Assembly: GCF_029504655.1 (NCBI RefSeq)
Contig: NZ_JAQFIL010000001.1
Location: forward strand, 935,001-999,000
From: Catalinimonas alkaloidigena
Lineage (GTDB): Bacteria > Bacteroidota > Bacteroidia > Cytophagales > Cyclobacteriaceae
Reading direction: 5' to 3'
Length of the DNA stretch: 64,000 bases
Below are positions 50,607 to 58,880 of this stretch, piece after piece. The notes under the pieces were generated by a model. The model was given only the letters and a program-made list of their open reading frames with translations. It was not told the DNA's origin and did not search any database. Each line of letters begins with the position of its first letter. The stretch's first letter is position 1. Position numbers and translations under genes: made by a program.

Positions 50607-51355
50607 GAATACTATCTAATGCATTGAGTTTATTGATAGTGGTTTTCGCTGTCTCCTGTAAAGATGCAGAGAAGCCTGAAGGAAGGGCTTCATTAAAGTT
50701 AAATTTTAGCCATTATGTTGACGGAGAAGCTTTGCAGTTTAATACAGCTCGGTATACCAATGCCCTAGGAGAGGTTTTCAGTCTCTCAAAGGTTAGGTAT
50801 TATATTAGCAATATCAAATTAAGGAATAAGCTGAAGGGGGAGGTATACTTAATGCCGGAAAGCTACCATTTGGTAGGTACTGAAGATGGTGATGTGTTTG
50901 AAATTCTCATTGAAGATGTACCAATAGGTGACTACAACCAAATGGAGTTTGCCATTGGTGTAGATAACAGTACCAGTACTTCTACTGATAAAGTTGGTGC
51001 CCTAGATCCTAGTAATGATATGGCATGGAACTGGAATACTGGTTATAAGTTTCTATTAGTAGAAGGTACATATTATGCTGCTAATGATCAGCACAAAGCC
51101 TTAGTGTATCATGTAGGGGGTGATCCAAGTTACCGTAAACTAACGTATACACTTGGGGAGGATGGTATACCTGAACTCAGTATCATTGCCGCTAGTGAAG
51201 TACAAGTGAATGTTTGGTTAGATATCGCTGAACTTTTCAGGGGACCAAATACTCTTAGCTTTGAAGAGTATCCGGTGGTGAAATTTGATCCTTTTGCAGT
51301 AAATATCGCTGACAATTATGCTTCAGACATGTTTATCATAAAAAGTATTGAATAG
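50603..51355 (+). CDS. MbnP-like copper-binding family lipoprotein
   Basis: The 250-residue protein has a lipoprotein signal (LSLLIVVFAVSC, C19) and the MbnP-family pattern: LNFSHYVDGEALQFN (H37), LSKVRYYISNIKL, then AWNWNTGYKFLLVEG (W142, W144) and VYHVGG (H170). In studied methanotroph pairs, MbnH oxidises a tryptophan of MbnP to kynurenine and MbnP then binds copper. H37/H170 and a Trp in the WNW motif are the obvious candidates here (inference). It overlaps the peroxidase stop by 4 bp. Confidence 0.85.
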   Translation: MRILSNALSLLIVVFAVSCKDAEKPEGRASLKLNFSHYVDGEALQFNTARYTNALGEVFSLSKVRYYISNIKLRNKLKGEVYLMPESYHLVGTEDGDVFEILIEDVPIGDYNQMEFAIGVDNSTSTSTDKVGALDPSNDMAWNWNTGYKFLLVEGTYYAANDQHKALVYHVGGDPSYRKLTYTLGEDGIPELSIIAASEVQVNVWLDIAELFRGPNTLSFEEYPVVKFDPFAVNIADNYASDMFIIKSIE

Positions 51356-51358
51356 TTT

Positions 51359-52126
51359 ATGAATGTACATATCACAAGAATAGAAAACGGACTATCACCA
51401 TTAAAACAGCAGTTAGTAAGTCACCCGCTTTATCAGAAAATCAAGACTCCTCAGCATCTGCATACTTTTATGGAGCAGCATGTATTTGCAGTCTGGGACT
51501 TCATGTCTCTGCTTAAATTTTTACAGAGAGAACTGACCTGCATTCAGCATCCTTGGCTTCCCGCTCAGCATACTTCGGCCGCGAGAATGATTAACGAAAT
51601 CGTGTTGGGTGAAGAAACAGATGTAGATCGCCATGGAAGACCTGCCAGTCATTATCAATTGTACCTGCAAGCAATGGATCAGGCAGGGGCTGATTATTCT
51701 TCGATTAAGCGACTGGAGATACTGCTTCGTCAGGGGACACCGCTCATTCGTGCCATTTCCTCACTACAACTTCCTAAGCAAGTTAAAACTTTTATGGATT
51801 TTACTTTCCAAACTATTGACAGGGGGGTAGTACACGAAGTAGCCGCAGTATTTACCTGGGGTAGGGAAGACCTGATTCCCGATATGTTTACCTCACTCGT
51901 GAAAGATATACAGAAAAACCATCATACAAATCTGGGTGACTTTGTGTACTATCTTGAGCGTCATATTGAACTGGATGCAGATGAGCATGGCCCTATGGCA
52001 ATGCAGATGATGGAAGCTCTATGCGGTGATGATCAGCTAAAGTGGAATCAATGCTATAAAGTGGCCCAGAAAGCACTAAAAGCAAGAATTAACTTGTGGG
52101 ATGGTATAACAAAGGCCATTCATTGA
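51359..52126 (+). CDS. DUF3050 protein, possible haem-oxygenase-like di-iron oxidase
   Basis: The 255-residue protein is soluble and helical without a signal peptide. Its sequence (HPLYQKIKTPQHLHTFMEQH, INEIVLGEETDVDRHG, VVHEVAAVFTWGREDLIPDM) matches DUF3050. Possible metal ligands are E39, H41, E80, E85, H159 and the H202-x3-D206-x3-H210 motif in RHIELDADEHG, a spacing expected in haem-oxygenase-fold di-iron oxidases. That fold assignment is my inference. It lies 3 bp after the MbnP-like gene and 17 bp before a second peroxidase, so it belongs to the operon though it is cytoplasmic. Confidence 0.8.
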   Translation: MNVHITRIENGLSPLKQQLVSHPLYQKIKTPQHLHTFMEQHVFAVWDFMSLLKFLQRELTCIQHPWLPAQHTSAARMINEIVLGEETDVDRHGRPASHYQLYLQAMDQAGADYSSIKRLEILLRQGTPLIRAISSLQLPKQVKTFMDFTFQTIDRGVVHEVAAVFTWGREDLIPDMFTSLVKDIQKNHHTNLGDFVYYLERHIELDADEHGPMAMQMMEALCGDDQLKWNQCYKVAQKALKARINLWDGITKAIH

Positions 52127-52143
52127 TTAAACGATGACAGCTT

Positions 52144-53190
52144 ATGAAAGCAGGTGGTATGGTGACTGTTTGTTGGTTTTTGTGCTTTCTGTCTGCCTGT
52201 TCTACTCAGCAGGAAGGCCCCAGGCCTTACAACTTTAATACCCCGGATAACCTTCAGAAACCAATGCCTGTGCCTGTGCATAACCCTACCACAGAAGAAG
52301 GAGTTGCCTTGGGAAAGAAGCTTTTTTTTGATCCTAAACTTTCTGACAATAATCAGATTTCCTGTGCAAGCTGCCATATTCCTTCACTGTCTTTTTCTGA
52401 TGGCAAGGCATTGAGTAGCGAAGGTATAAGTGGAAAGAAACTGGATAGACATGTACCCCAATTGATAAATGTCGCCTGGAGCGAAGGTCTTTTCTGGGAT
52501 GGCGGTGTGAGAAACCTTGAGTCTGTGGTTTTCGGGCCAATCACTCATCCTGACGAAATGGGAAAAAATCTCGGACAATTGGTCCGTGAGCTTCAGAAGG
52601 ATGCTGCCTACCCAGCGTTGTTCAGCAGTGCTTTTGGGGCAGACTCAGTTCAGTCAGCTTTGATTGCCCGTGCATTAGCACAATATATGCGCACCTTGAT
52701 CAGTGCCGATAGCCGGTATGATCATTTTGTAAGAGAAGAGCCAGGTGGACAACTTTCCCGGCTGGAAAGGGAGGGGATGGAACTGGTCAAAGAGAAATGC
52801 GCTGCGTGCCATAGTTTTGATGCAGGTAAAAATGATTTTTTTACTGATTTTTCCTACCATAACATTGGGCTGGATACATCTTTTTCAGATAAGGATGAAC
52901 GGGTATTGATGGGTAGATTCCGAATTACATTTGACTCTACGCAAATAGGCGCTTACAAAACTCCAAGCTTACGAAACCTTGCTTTTACTGCACCATATAT
53001 GCATGATGGACGTTTCCAAACGTTAGAAGAGGTGCTGGACCATTACAGTGAAAATGTTCAAGCTACGCCCTATCTTGACCCTCTCCTTAAAGAGAATACT
53101 GATACCCCCGGTATTTTATTGAGGGAACATGAAAAAAAAGCAATTCTCGCTTTCCTCAAAACTTTGGGCAGTCCAACATTTTCTCACTAA
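52144..53190 (+). CDS. Second di-heme peroxidase/MauG-family lipoprotein
   Basis: A 348-residue paralogue of the protein at 49461. It has a lipoprotein signal (VTVCWFLCFLSAC, C19), heme sites C74-ASC-H78 (CASCH) and C219-AAC-H223 (CAACH), and the block FTAPYMHDGRFQTLEEVLDH. It lacks the long insertion before the second heme that the first paralogue has. It is the last gene of the five-gene operon; two such enzymes around a single MbnP-like gene suggest division of labour or two substrates. Confidence 0.88.
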   Translation: MKAGGMVTVCWFLCFLSACSTQQEGPRPYNFNTPDNLQKPMPVPVHNPTTEEGVALGKKLFFDPKLSDNNQISCASCHIPSLSFSDGKALSSEGISGKKLDRHVPQLINVAWSEGLFWDGGVRNLESVVFGPITHPDEMGKNLGQLVRELQKDAAYPALFSSAFGADSVQSALIARALAQYMRTLISADSRYDHFVREEPGGQLSRLEREGMELVKEKCAACHSFDAGKNDFFTDFSYHNIGLDTSFSDKDERVLMGRFRITFDSTQIGAYKTPSLRNLAFTAPYMHDGRFQTLEEVLDHYSENVQATPYLDPLLKENTDTPGILLREHEKKAILAFLKTLGSPTFSH

Positions 53191-53674
53191 ATAATTTGTT
53201 TACTCAATTAGTGACAAAATCATATCCAAGCTAAGTCCTGCAATTTGCACTGACTCTTATAAATAACTTAGAAAGCCTGTCAAAATGTTTAAGATTCACC
53301 ATATAAGCTTAATCAAAAAAATATATTCTCAAGGGTGAATGTTGTTTAACTAATAATTAATTTGACTCAGTTGATAAATATTGAGAATTTGAAAATTTCT
53401 TAAAATAATTTATCTGATTCAAGTAAATTTTCATATATTAGTAGTAAGAATTGTAAACATTTATTAATTATACAATTCCTGATCGCACTTTTTCGCTCTA
53501 TTACAACAATCTATTACACTTAATTAAAGCTTCTGTCTTATTTTTTTAGGACTTGAAGCTTTTTTTTGTGTAATGCTGCTTAAAACACACAAGCTATTGA
53601 GAAAGACGAAAAAGGCAGTACAATTATTGGGTTTTTGCTAATAAGGCATGTTAGATTCAAAATAGGGTAAGATC
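53191..53674. other. 484-bp non-coding gap with one terminator
   Basis: Very AT-rich, without a convincing open frame on either strand. The only clear structure is the hairpin plus T-tract at 53526-53568. Near-matches to the -7 element exist (around 53240 and 53355-53365) but none is perfect. A small RNA read rightwards into the terminator is possible but unproven. Confidence 0.6.
53526..53568 (+). terminator. Terminator-like hairpin in a gene-free region
   Basis: AAAGCTTC (53526-53533) pairs with GAAGCTTT (53555-53562), with a further GTC/GAC pair inside, followed by eight T's. It lies about 335 bp beyond the last plus-strand gene, too far to be its obvious terminator. Confidence 0.6.
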
Positions 53675-54277
53675 TTAAGCTTCTACTTCAATTAACTCTA
53701 AAAGCAATCCGGTCTGTGCCAAAAATTTACTAACGCTCTCACTTTGTGTTTCAGGTCTAACCTCATTATTGATAGCGTCAGCTAATTGTTGTAAACTTTG
53801 CATTTCTACCTGCAGGCGTCCTGTATCACTAATAGCAATGGATTGCATCGCTCCTGAAATCATCCCCACAGTATTTTTAATAGCATGTATCGTATTGGAT
53901 GTATCAGAAGTAGATAAACTTTTTGACTGACGATCTAACTGCTTTATCACTGAGGGGTTAAGCTGGATTATGTTTTCTTCTGATAAGTCCTGTAAGGCTG
54001 CTGTCAAGTAAATTACGGCATTAGCAATATATTCTTCGGTATTGACAGTTCCATCATCAGGAGTGTGATCACTAATATAAGTGAGGTAATTGTCTACGGC
54101 TGAGTCAGATGAATTGTGGGATTGTGATTTATATTGCTCAGTATCATCTTTACCTTGTGTTGAATGTTGCTCTTCACTATCATCAAGCAGTAACAATTGC
54201 ACTACAACAAAACCTATGATGAGTGCAATGATGAACAGGAAGTACCACCTGGAGTGTCTTTTTTTCTTCTTTTGCAT
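53675..54277 (-). CDS. Hypothetical membrane-anchored protein
   Basis: The 200-residue protein starts with a basic cytoplasmic stretch (QKKKKRHSRW) and one membrane segment (about 11-31, YFLFIIALIIGFVVVQLLLL). It continues with a Ser/Asp/Gln-rich linker (32-60) and a mostly helical domain (65-200) containing LTYISDHTPDDGTVNTEEYI and VEMQSLQQLADAINNEVRP. I do not recognise the family. It probably sits in the inner membrane with the helical part outside the cytoplasm. It follows the fucose cluster in the same direction after a hairpin. Confidence 0.7.
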   Translation of the reverse strand: MQKKKKRHSRWYFLFIIALIIGFVVVQLLLLDDSEEQHSTQGKDDTEQYKSQSHNSSDSAVDNYLTYISDHTPDDGTVNTEEYIANAVIYLTAALQDLSEENIIQLNPSVIKQLDRQSKSLSTSDTSNTIHAIKNTVGMISGAMQSIAISDTGRLQVEMQSLQQLADAINNEVRPETQSESVSKFLAQTGLLLELIEVEA

Positions 54278-54362
54278 AATAATATAAAAAGCTGTAGCAA
54301 AAAATTATGTTTAAAAAATAGCAAAAGTAAGACGCTAAAAATTATTTAAAAAAGTCCATGCT

Positions 54363-54402
54363 TACCTTCTTGCTTTTCTACGAGAAGAGCAAGAAGAAGG
54401 TA
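54363..54402 (-). terminator. Hairpin at the end of the fucose-cluster transcript
   Basis: Positions 54363-54379 pair with 54383-54402: 9 bp, a 3-nt bulge, then 8 bp around a 3-nt loop. On the minus strand it lies directly after the Ldh_2 stop. The T-tract comes about 10 nt after the stem, so it may stabilise the 3' end or terminate imperfectly. Confidence 0.5.
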
Positions 54403-54416
54403 CATATATGCTGAAT

Positions 54417-55523
54417 TTATTTAGCTTCATTGAGATCAAAAGGGACGGCGGTCACTTTAGAAATTAAAAGAAGCTCATCGACTACCGGTTTAATTAAAGG
54501 GATGCCACTAACGCTTCTGATAGCCTCAGCTGCTCGTTCGGGGTCACCCGGGATGAGAGGGCCAGGTGTTCCAGGGACAGCTTTGGTTTTCCTGAAAGTA
54601 CGAATCCAATCATCCATCTGCCGTTTAAATTCGTCAGTTTCAATAAAGCCATCTATCTGCATCGCACCAAAAAAGTGGCCGATTCCTTTGCCCACACTTC
54701 TTTCCGGCATGGTCTGCTGGATGGTAAAAGGAGGAGTAAATGGCCCCCAGTTAGCACCGCTCAAGACTGCCGAAAGTATATCTACCATTGAACTCAAAGC
54801 ATAGCCTTTATGCGCTCCAAGCGTACCATTTGTGCCGAGGGGAAGTAAAGCCCCTCCCTCTATCAACGCATCAGCTATTTGCGTATCATTCCCTTTGCTA
54901 TCGATACCCCAACCTGTAGGGATAGGTTTTTGCTCACGTTTGGCGATTTCTACTTTGCCGAAAGCAGCTACGCTGGTAGCCATGTCAATTACGATGGGAG
55001 GTTCTTCAAGGGCGGGAAAAGCAATGGCAATAGGGTTAGTTCCCAGCATACGCTCCATTCCCCAAAGGGGGGTGACGATTTTGGTAGTATTTGTCAAAGC
55101 CCAGCCAATCATATCGCGTTTGAGCGCTTGTAATGGATAGTATCCTGCAATACCAAAATGATTGGTATGACAGACGCCCACCCAGCCGGAACCGACCTGT
55201 TCTGCTTTTTCCATAGCAATCTCGTTTGCTTTGGGACCAACCACAAGGCCTAAACCGTTGTCTCCGTCAACAGTAGCAGTACTTGGCTTCTGCCTAATAA
55301 TTTTAATGTTTGGCTTGGGGTTGATTCTTCCTGCTTTGAGTAAGCCAACGTAAGTTTGTAAACGTGCGACACCATGAGATTCAATACCACGAAGATCACT
55401 CATTGCCAAAATATCAGATGCCAGTTCTGCGTCCTGTTCTGAAACTCCATAATATCTGAAAACTTCTCTGGTAAAATTTTTCAGATAAGCAGAAGAGAAG
55501 GTGAAGCTTTCTATATTGGCCAT
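54417..55523 (-). CDS. Ldh_2-family dehydrogenase in the fucose cluster
   Basis: The 368-residue protein is a paralogue of the one at 32660, with DLRGIESHGVARLQTYV, HTNHFGIAGYYPLQ, LGTNPIAIAFPALEEPPIVI and GAHKGYALSSMVDILS. The family reduces or oxidises 2-hydroxy acids with NAD(P). As the last gene of the L-fucose set, whose pathway yields lactate and pyruvate, oxidation of L-lactate is an attractive but unproven role. It is 54 bp downstream of the fucose dehydrogenase gene. Confidence 0.85.
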   Translation of the reverse strand: MANIESFTFSSAYLKNFTREVFRYYGVSEQDAELASDILAMSDLRGIESHGVARLQTYVGLLKAGRINPKPNIKIIRQKPSTATVDGDNGLGLVVGPKANEIAMEKAEQVGSGWVGVCHTNHFGIAGYYPLQALKRDMIGWALTNTTKIVTPLWGMERMLGTNPIAIAFPALEEPPIVIDMATSVAAFGKVEIAKREQKPIPTGWGIDSKGNDTQIADALIEGGALLPLGTNGTLGAHKGYALSSMVDILSAVLSGANWGPFTPPFTIQQTMPERSVGKGIGHFFGAMQIDGFIETDEFKRQMDDWIRTFRKTKAVPGTPGPLIPGDPERAAEAIRSVSGIPLIKPVVDELLLISKVTAVPFDLNEAK

Positions 55524-55577
55524 AGGAACGGTATTTTATGTCTTTACTTTTCCTCTTACAAAAAGTGTATCAGAACA

Positions 55578-56363
55578 TCAGGAACCAATGGCTCTGTCCA
55601 GGTGTGTATAGCCGCCATCCGGGAAGAGGTACTGACCGGTCGTATGCGCTGATTTATCTGAAGCTGTAAAGAGTACTGTGTAAGCAATCTCTTCAGGAGT
55701 AGTCATGCGCTGCCCTAATGGAATACGGCTGGTAATTTCTTTGAGCTTTTCTTCCGGATGATCATAAGTATCCAGCCAACCCCGGTACATGGGGGTCATT
55801 ACTTCGGCGGGCAATACGGCATTTACGCGAATGCCATAGGGGAGAAGCTCTACCGCCCACTCCCGGGTCAAACCCAGTTGTCCGGCTTTGCTGGCAATAT
55901 AGGCAGAAGAATTACCCTGACCCGTGATAGCGGTTTTAGAACTAATATTGATAATGTTTCCCTTACTTTTAATCAGGTAGGGTAAGGCATAGTGGGCAAG
56001 TGTATAGTAATGAAAAATATTACTCTGAATAGATTCCATAAACTGTTCCGGAGAACCATTCTCCAGCCCTACACTATCATTATAACCGGCATTATTCACC
56101 AATACATCAATCTTTCCAAATTTTTCTACAGCTTCCTCAATCACTTTACGACAGGCTTCTTTTTGACTGAGGTCAGCTTGAACAAACAGACAGGAGTGGC
56201 CTTTTTCCAGAAGTTCGTTTTCCAGTGCTTCTCCCTTCTCCCGGCTTCGGTTTACAATGATGGGAATAGCCTCTTCCTCTACAGCTTCACGAACAATGGC
56301 TTCTCCAATACCACTGCCACCGCCAGTTACAATAATCACTTTGTCAGTTAGGTTGAGATTCAT
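55578..56363 (-). CDS. SDR-family oxidoreductase, probable L-fucose dehydrogenase
   Basis: The ATG at 56363 gives a 261-residue classical SDR. An 18-codon upstream extension overlaps the neighbour and is not SDR-like. Motifs: cofactor VTGGGSGIGEAI, NNAGYNDSVG, catalytic Ser-Tyr-Lys in NISSKTAITGQGNSSAYIAS-K, and the terminal segment GQYLFPDGGYTHLDRA, which resembles SDRs annotated as L-fucose dehydrogenase. It would oxidise L-fucose to the lactone. The gap to the lactonase gene upstream is 28 bp. Confidence 0.8.
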   Translation of the reverse strand: MNLNLTDKVIIVTGGGSGIGEAIVREAVEEEAIPIIVNRSREKGEALENELLEKGHSCLFVQADLSQKEACRKVIEEAVEKFGKIDVLVNNAGYNDSVGLENGSPEQFMESIQSNIFHYYTLAHYALPYLIKSKGNIINISSKTAITGQGNSSAYIASKAGQLGLTREWAVELLPYGIRVNAVLPAEVMTPMYRGWLDTYDHPEEKLKEITSRIPLGQRMTTPEEIAYTVLFTASDKSAHTTGQYLFPDGGYTHLDRAIGS

Positions 56364-56391
56364 AGTGGAGCAAATTTTCAGGTGTTGTGAT

Positions 56392-57225
56392 TTATATTGA
56401 AAGTTGATAAAAATCAATAGCGTTTCCGCCTAATATCCTTGCTTGTTCATCCTGAGAAAGCTGACTGATATAGTTTTCTACAACAGCCATTACCTCCTCA
56501 TATTCAGCAGCCAGACGACATACCGGCCAGTCTGAGCCTATCATTAATTTGTTAGTGCCAAAGGCTTCAAAAACAACATCAAGATAGATCTTGAAGTCAT
56601 CAGGTTTCCAGTTTTTCCAGTCAGCCTCAGTGACCATACCTGAGAGTTTGCAGTAGACATTCGGATATTCGGCCAGTGAGCGTATATTTTCTTTCCAGGG
56701 AGACAATTCCGCAGTGGCTATTCTGGGCTTAGCAATATGGTCTACGACCAATCTACTTTCGGGGAAATAAGAAACATACTGAAGCGTGACAGCTAGGTGC
56801 TTTTCAAAAATCAGGATATCGTATGTGAGGTCAAATTCTTTTAGCATCTTAACTCCACGCATGAAATCTGGTCTGAGCAGAAAATAATCGTCCTCCTCAT
56901 CATGAACAATATGTCTCATTCCGCAAAGCTTGGGAAACTGGGCATAGTGGGTCAAACGATTCTTTACATTGTAGTCGCACAAATCTACCCAGCCCACTAC
57001 TCCTTTGATGTAATTATATTGCTCAGCCTGAGCTAGTAAAAAGTCTGTCTCTTCTTCACTCTGACTTGCCTGCACTGCCACACAACCATCAAAACCTGTT
57101 TTATCCATTTCCCTCTTTAAGTCTGGAGGTAAATAGTCGCGTTTAAGTACCTGCATGGCATCATTAATCCACCCGAGCTTTAGTGGGTCATATTTCCAAA
57201 AATGTTGATGTGCATCAATTTTCAT
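56392..57225 (-). CDS. Amidohydrolase-fold lactonase, probable L-fuconolactonase
   Basis: The 277-residue protein is an amidohydrolase-2 TIM barrel with DAHQHFWKYDPLKLGWIND (metal-binding HxH), GMRHIVHDEEDDYFL, VVDHIAKPRI, YCKLSGMVTEADW and MIGSDWPVCRLAA. Such proteins in sugar-acid clusters hydrolyse L-fucono-1,5-lactone (or L-rhamnono-lactone). The neighbours favour the L-fucose route. A 323-bp gap separates it from the mutarotase gene upstream. Confidence 0.85.
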   Translation of the reverse strand: MKIDAHQHFWKYDPLKLGWINDAMQVLKRDYLPPDLKREMDKTGFDGCVAVQASQSEEETDFLLAQAEQYNYIKGVVGWVDLCDYNVKNRLTHYAQFPKLCGMRHIVHDEEDDYFLLRPDFMRGVKMLKEFDLTYDILIFEKHLAVTLQYVSYFPESRLVVDHIAKPRIATAELSPWKENIRSLAEYPNVYCKLSGMVTEADWKNWKPDDFKIYLDVVFEAFGTNKLMIGSDWPVCRLAAEYEEVMAVVENYISQLSQDEQARILGGNAIDFYQLSI

Positions 57226-57548
57226 GATCTATAGTATGAGTAAAAGACCGAAGCGTTGCATTATTAATATTTCTTTTTTGAATTATTTTGTAACTTTTTT
57301 CTGAAGTTTTTCTGATATCAACTTCAGCAAGTAATTCCCAACAGACTATGGACACATCTGCTTGTTCTTTTACAATGCAATGTTTACTGAATAATCAATT
57401 ACCTATCAGGACACGCACTACAAGCGGCTTTGAGATTAGCGGCTACCATGGTTGCAGATCGTAACAATTGTTTAGTTCTATGCTTTAACTCTTTTCTAAA
57501 TAACACTTGCTACCCATCAGCAATTCTACTCTTTTCAAATTCAGTTAA
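57226..57548. other. 323-bp non-coding gap inside the fucose cluster
   Basis: AT-rich with no gene-like frame. I found no perfect -7 element on the minus strand here, and no hairpin plus T-tract. It could contain a secondary promoter for the lactonase-SDR-Ldh_2 genes or the remnant of a lost gene, but nothing shows this directly. Confidence 0.5.
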
Positions 57549-57881
57549 TCAAAATTCAAAAATTTTCTTCATCTGTACCCATTTTTCTCCCGGACCGGCT
57601 TCCGGTAATGGCTCCTGAAAAGTACCCATCAGATCCTCCCACTCCTGGCAACGCTCATCTAATTTAAGGTATTTAGGGAAGCCAACCTCTGGCTCAAAGC
57701 TATCTTCAGTTTGCATAAACATAAATAACCTTCTACCCAGGCGATAGATTTTCATGTCAAGCACACCTACCTTTTTGAGTGAGGGAATTACTTCCGGCCA
57801 GGGCTGTGCATGATAATGCTCATACTGCTTAATAGCTTCCTCTTCATCTCTCAGATTAACTGACATGGCAAAGTCTTTCAT
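57549..57881 (-). CDS. L-rhamnose/L-fucose mutarotase family protein
   Basis: The 110-residue protein belongs to the RhaM-like family (formerly DUF718), which speeds interconversion of sugar anomers. It shows YEHYHAQPWPEVIPSLKKVG with the family's catalytic His (His23 or nearby), the IYRLGRRLFMFMQTED strand and the C-terminal aromatic segment WVQMKKIFEF. In this cluster L-fucose is the likely sugar. It has no signal peptide, so it is cytoplasmic. Confidence 0.82.
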   Translation of the reverse strand: MKDFAMSVNLRDEEEAIKQYEHYHAQPWPEVIPSLKKVGVLDMKIYRLGRRLFMFMQTEDSFEPEVGFPKYLKLDERCQEWEDLMGTFQEPLPEAGPGEKWVQMKKIFEF

Positions 57882-57987
57882 AAGTAAGGGTTCTGCATTT
57901 AGGGTGCGATGGTGTTATGGTTTTTAGTATTGAAGATCACCAATTTATTAGCAACCATAACCCCTTCGCACCAAAAAAACTATCAAA

Positions 57988-58839
57988 CTATTCGTATGCT
58001 TTGGCCACCTGCCTGGAAGAACCTAAGCCTTCAATGCCTAATTCTATCACATCCCCGGCATGGATAAACTGGGGAGGGTTGAAGCCTAAACCGACTCCGG
58101 CAGGTGTACCGGTAGAGATTATGTCTCCCGGCATTAGGGTCATAAACTGGCTAAGATAACTTACCAGATGAGGAATTTTAAAGATCAGGTCAGAAGTATT
58201 GCCATCCTGCTTGGTCTCTCCATTTACTGTTAACCATAAACGCAAGTTATTGATATCAGCAATTTCCTCTTTGGTAACCACATAGGGGCCTAAGGGGGCA
58301 AATGTGTCACAACTTTTGCCTTTAACCCACTGTCCGGAACGTTCTAGCTGAAACGCTCTTTCACTATAATCATTATGTAATACGTAGCCGGCCACATGGT
58401 CCATTGCCTCGGTTTCCGCTACGTAGCTTGCCTTTTTACCTATTACAACGCCTAACTCTACTTCCCAGTCTGTTTTTTCGCTTCCTTTAGGAATGATTAG
58501 GTCATCGTTTGGCCCGACTATGGATGAAGTAGCTTTAAAGAAAATAATAGGCTCAACAGGCAACTCCATTTTGCTTTCAGCGGCATGATCTTTATAGTTC
58601 AGACCGATACATACTATTTTTCCCGGTTTTTTGATAGGAGGAGCCAGCCTTTCCTGATCACTTAGCTGTGGACAATTACTGATATTATCATTCAGCCATT
58701 TGTCCAGTCTATTGAGCCCGTCATTGGCCAAAAATTCTTCAGTAAAATCTTCTCCAAATCCAGAGACATCCAGCTTCTGTTCATTGTGTAATACACCCGG
58801 TTTTTCTGATCCGGGATTTCCAAAACGAAATAGTTTCAT
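57988..58839 (-). CDS. Fumarylacetoacetate hydrolase-family protein, probable diketo-deoxy-fuconate hydrolase
   Basis: The 283-residue protein has the FAH fold: KIVCIGLNYKDHAAESKMEL, metal-binding acids in DWEVELGVVIG, HNDYSERAFQLERSGQWVKG and GDIISTGTPAGVGLGFNPPQ. Members in L-fucose clusters cleave 2,4-diketo-3-deoxy-L-fuconate to pyruvate and L-lactate. The start MKLFRFGNPGSEKPGVLHN is typical. It lies 41 bp after the SDR gene in the same direction. Confidence 0.85.
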   Translation of the reverse strand: MKLFRFGNPGSEKPGVLHNEQKLDVSGFGEDFTEEFLANDGLNRLDKWLNDNISNCPQLSDQERLAPPIKKPGKIVCIGLNYKDHAAESKMELPVEPIIFFKATSSIVGPNDDLIIPKGSEKTDWEVELGVVIGKKASYVAETEAMDHVAGYVLHNDYSERAFQLERSGQWVKGKSCDTFAPLGPYVVTKEEIADINNLRLWLTVNGETKQDGNTSDLIFKIPHLVSYLSQFMTLMPGDIISTGTPAGVGLGFNPPQFIHAGDVIELGIEGLGSSRQVAKAYE

Positions 58840-58880
58840 GGGTTAGCTTAAATTATTGGTTAGGTATTTTGATTAATTGA

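Noticed and set aside
54430..55140. Plus-strand frames opposite the Ldh_2 gene
   Set aside because: They lie opposite a well-conserved dehydrogenase and have no family features.
56364..56417. 18-codon N-terminal extension of the L-fucose dehydrogenase
   Set aside because: It overlaps the lactonase gene and does not look like an SDR start; MNLNLTDKVIIVTGG is the normal beginning.
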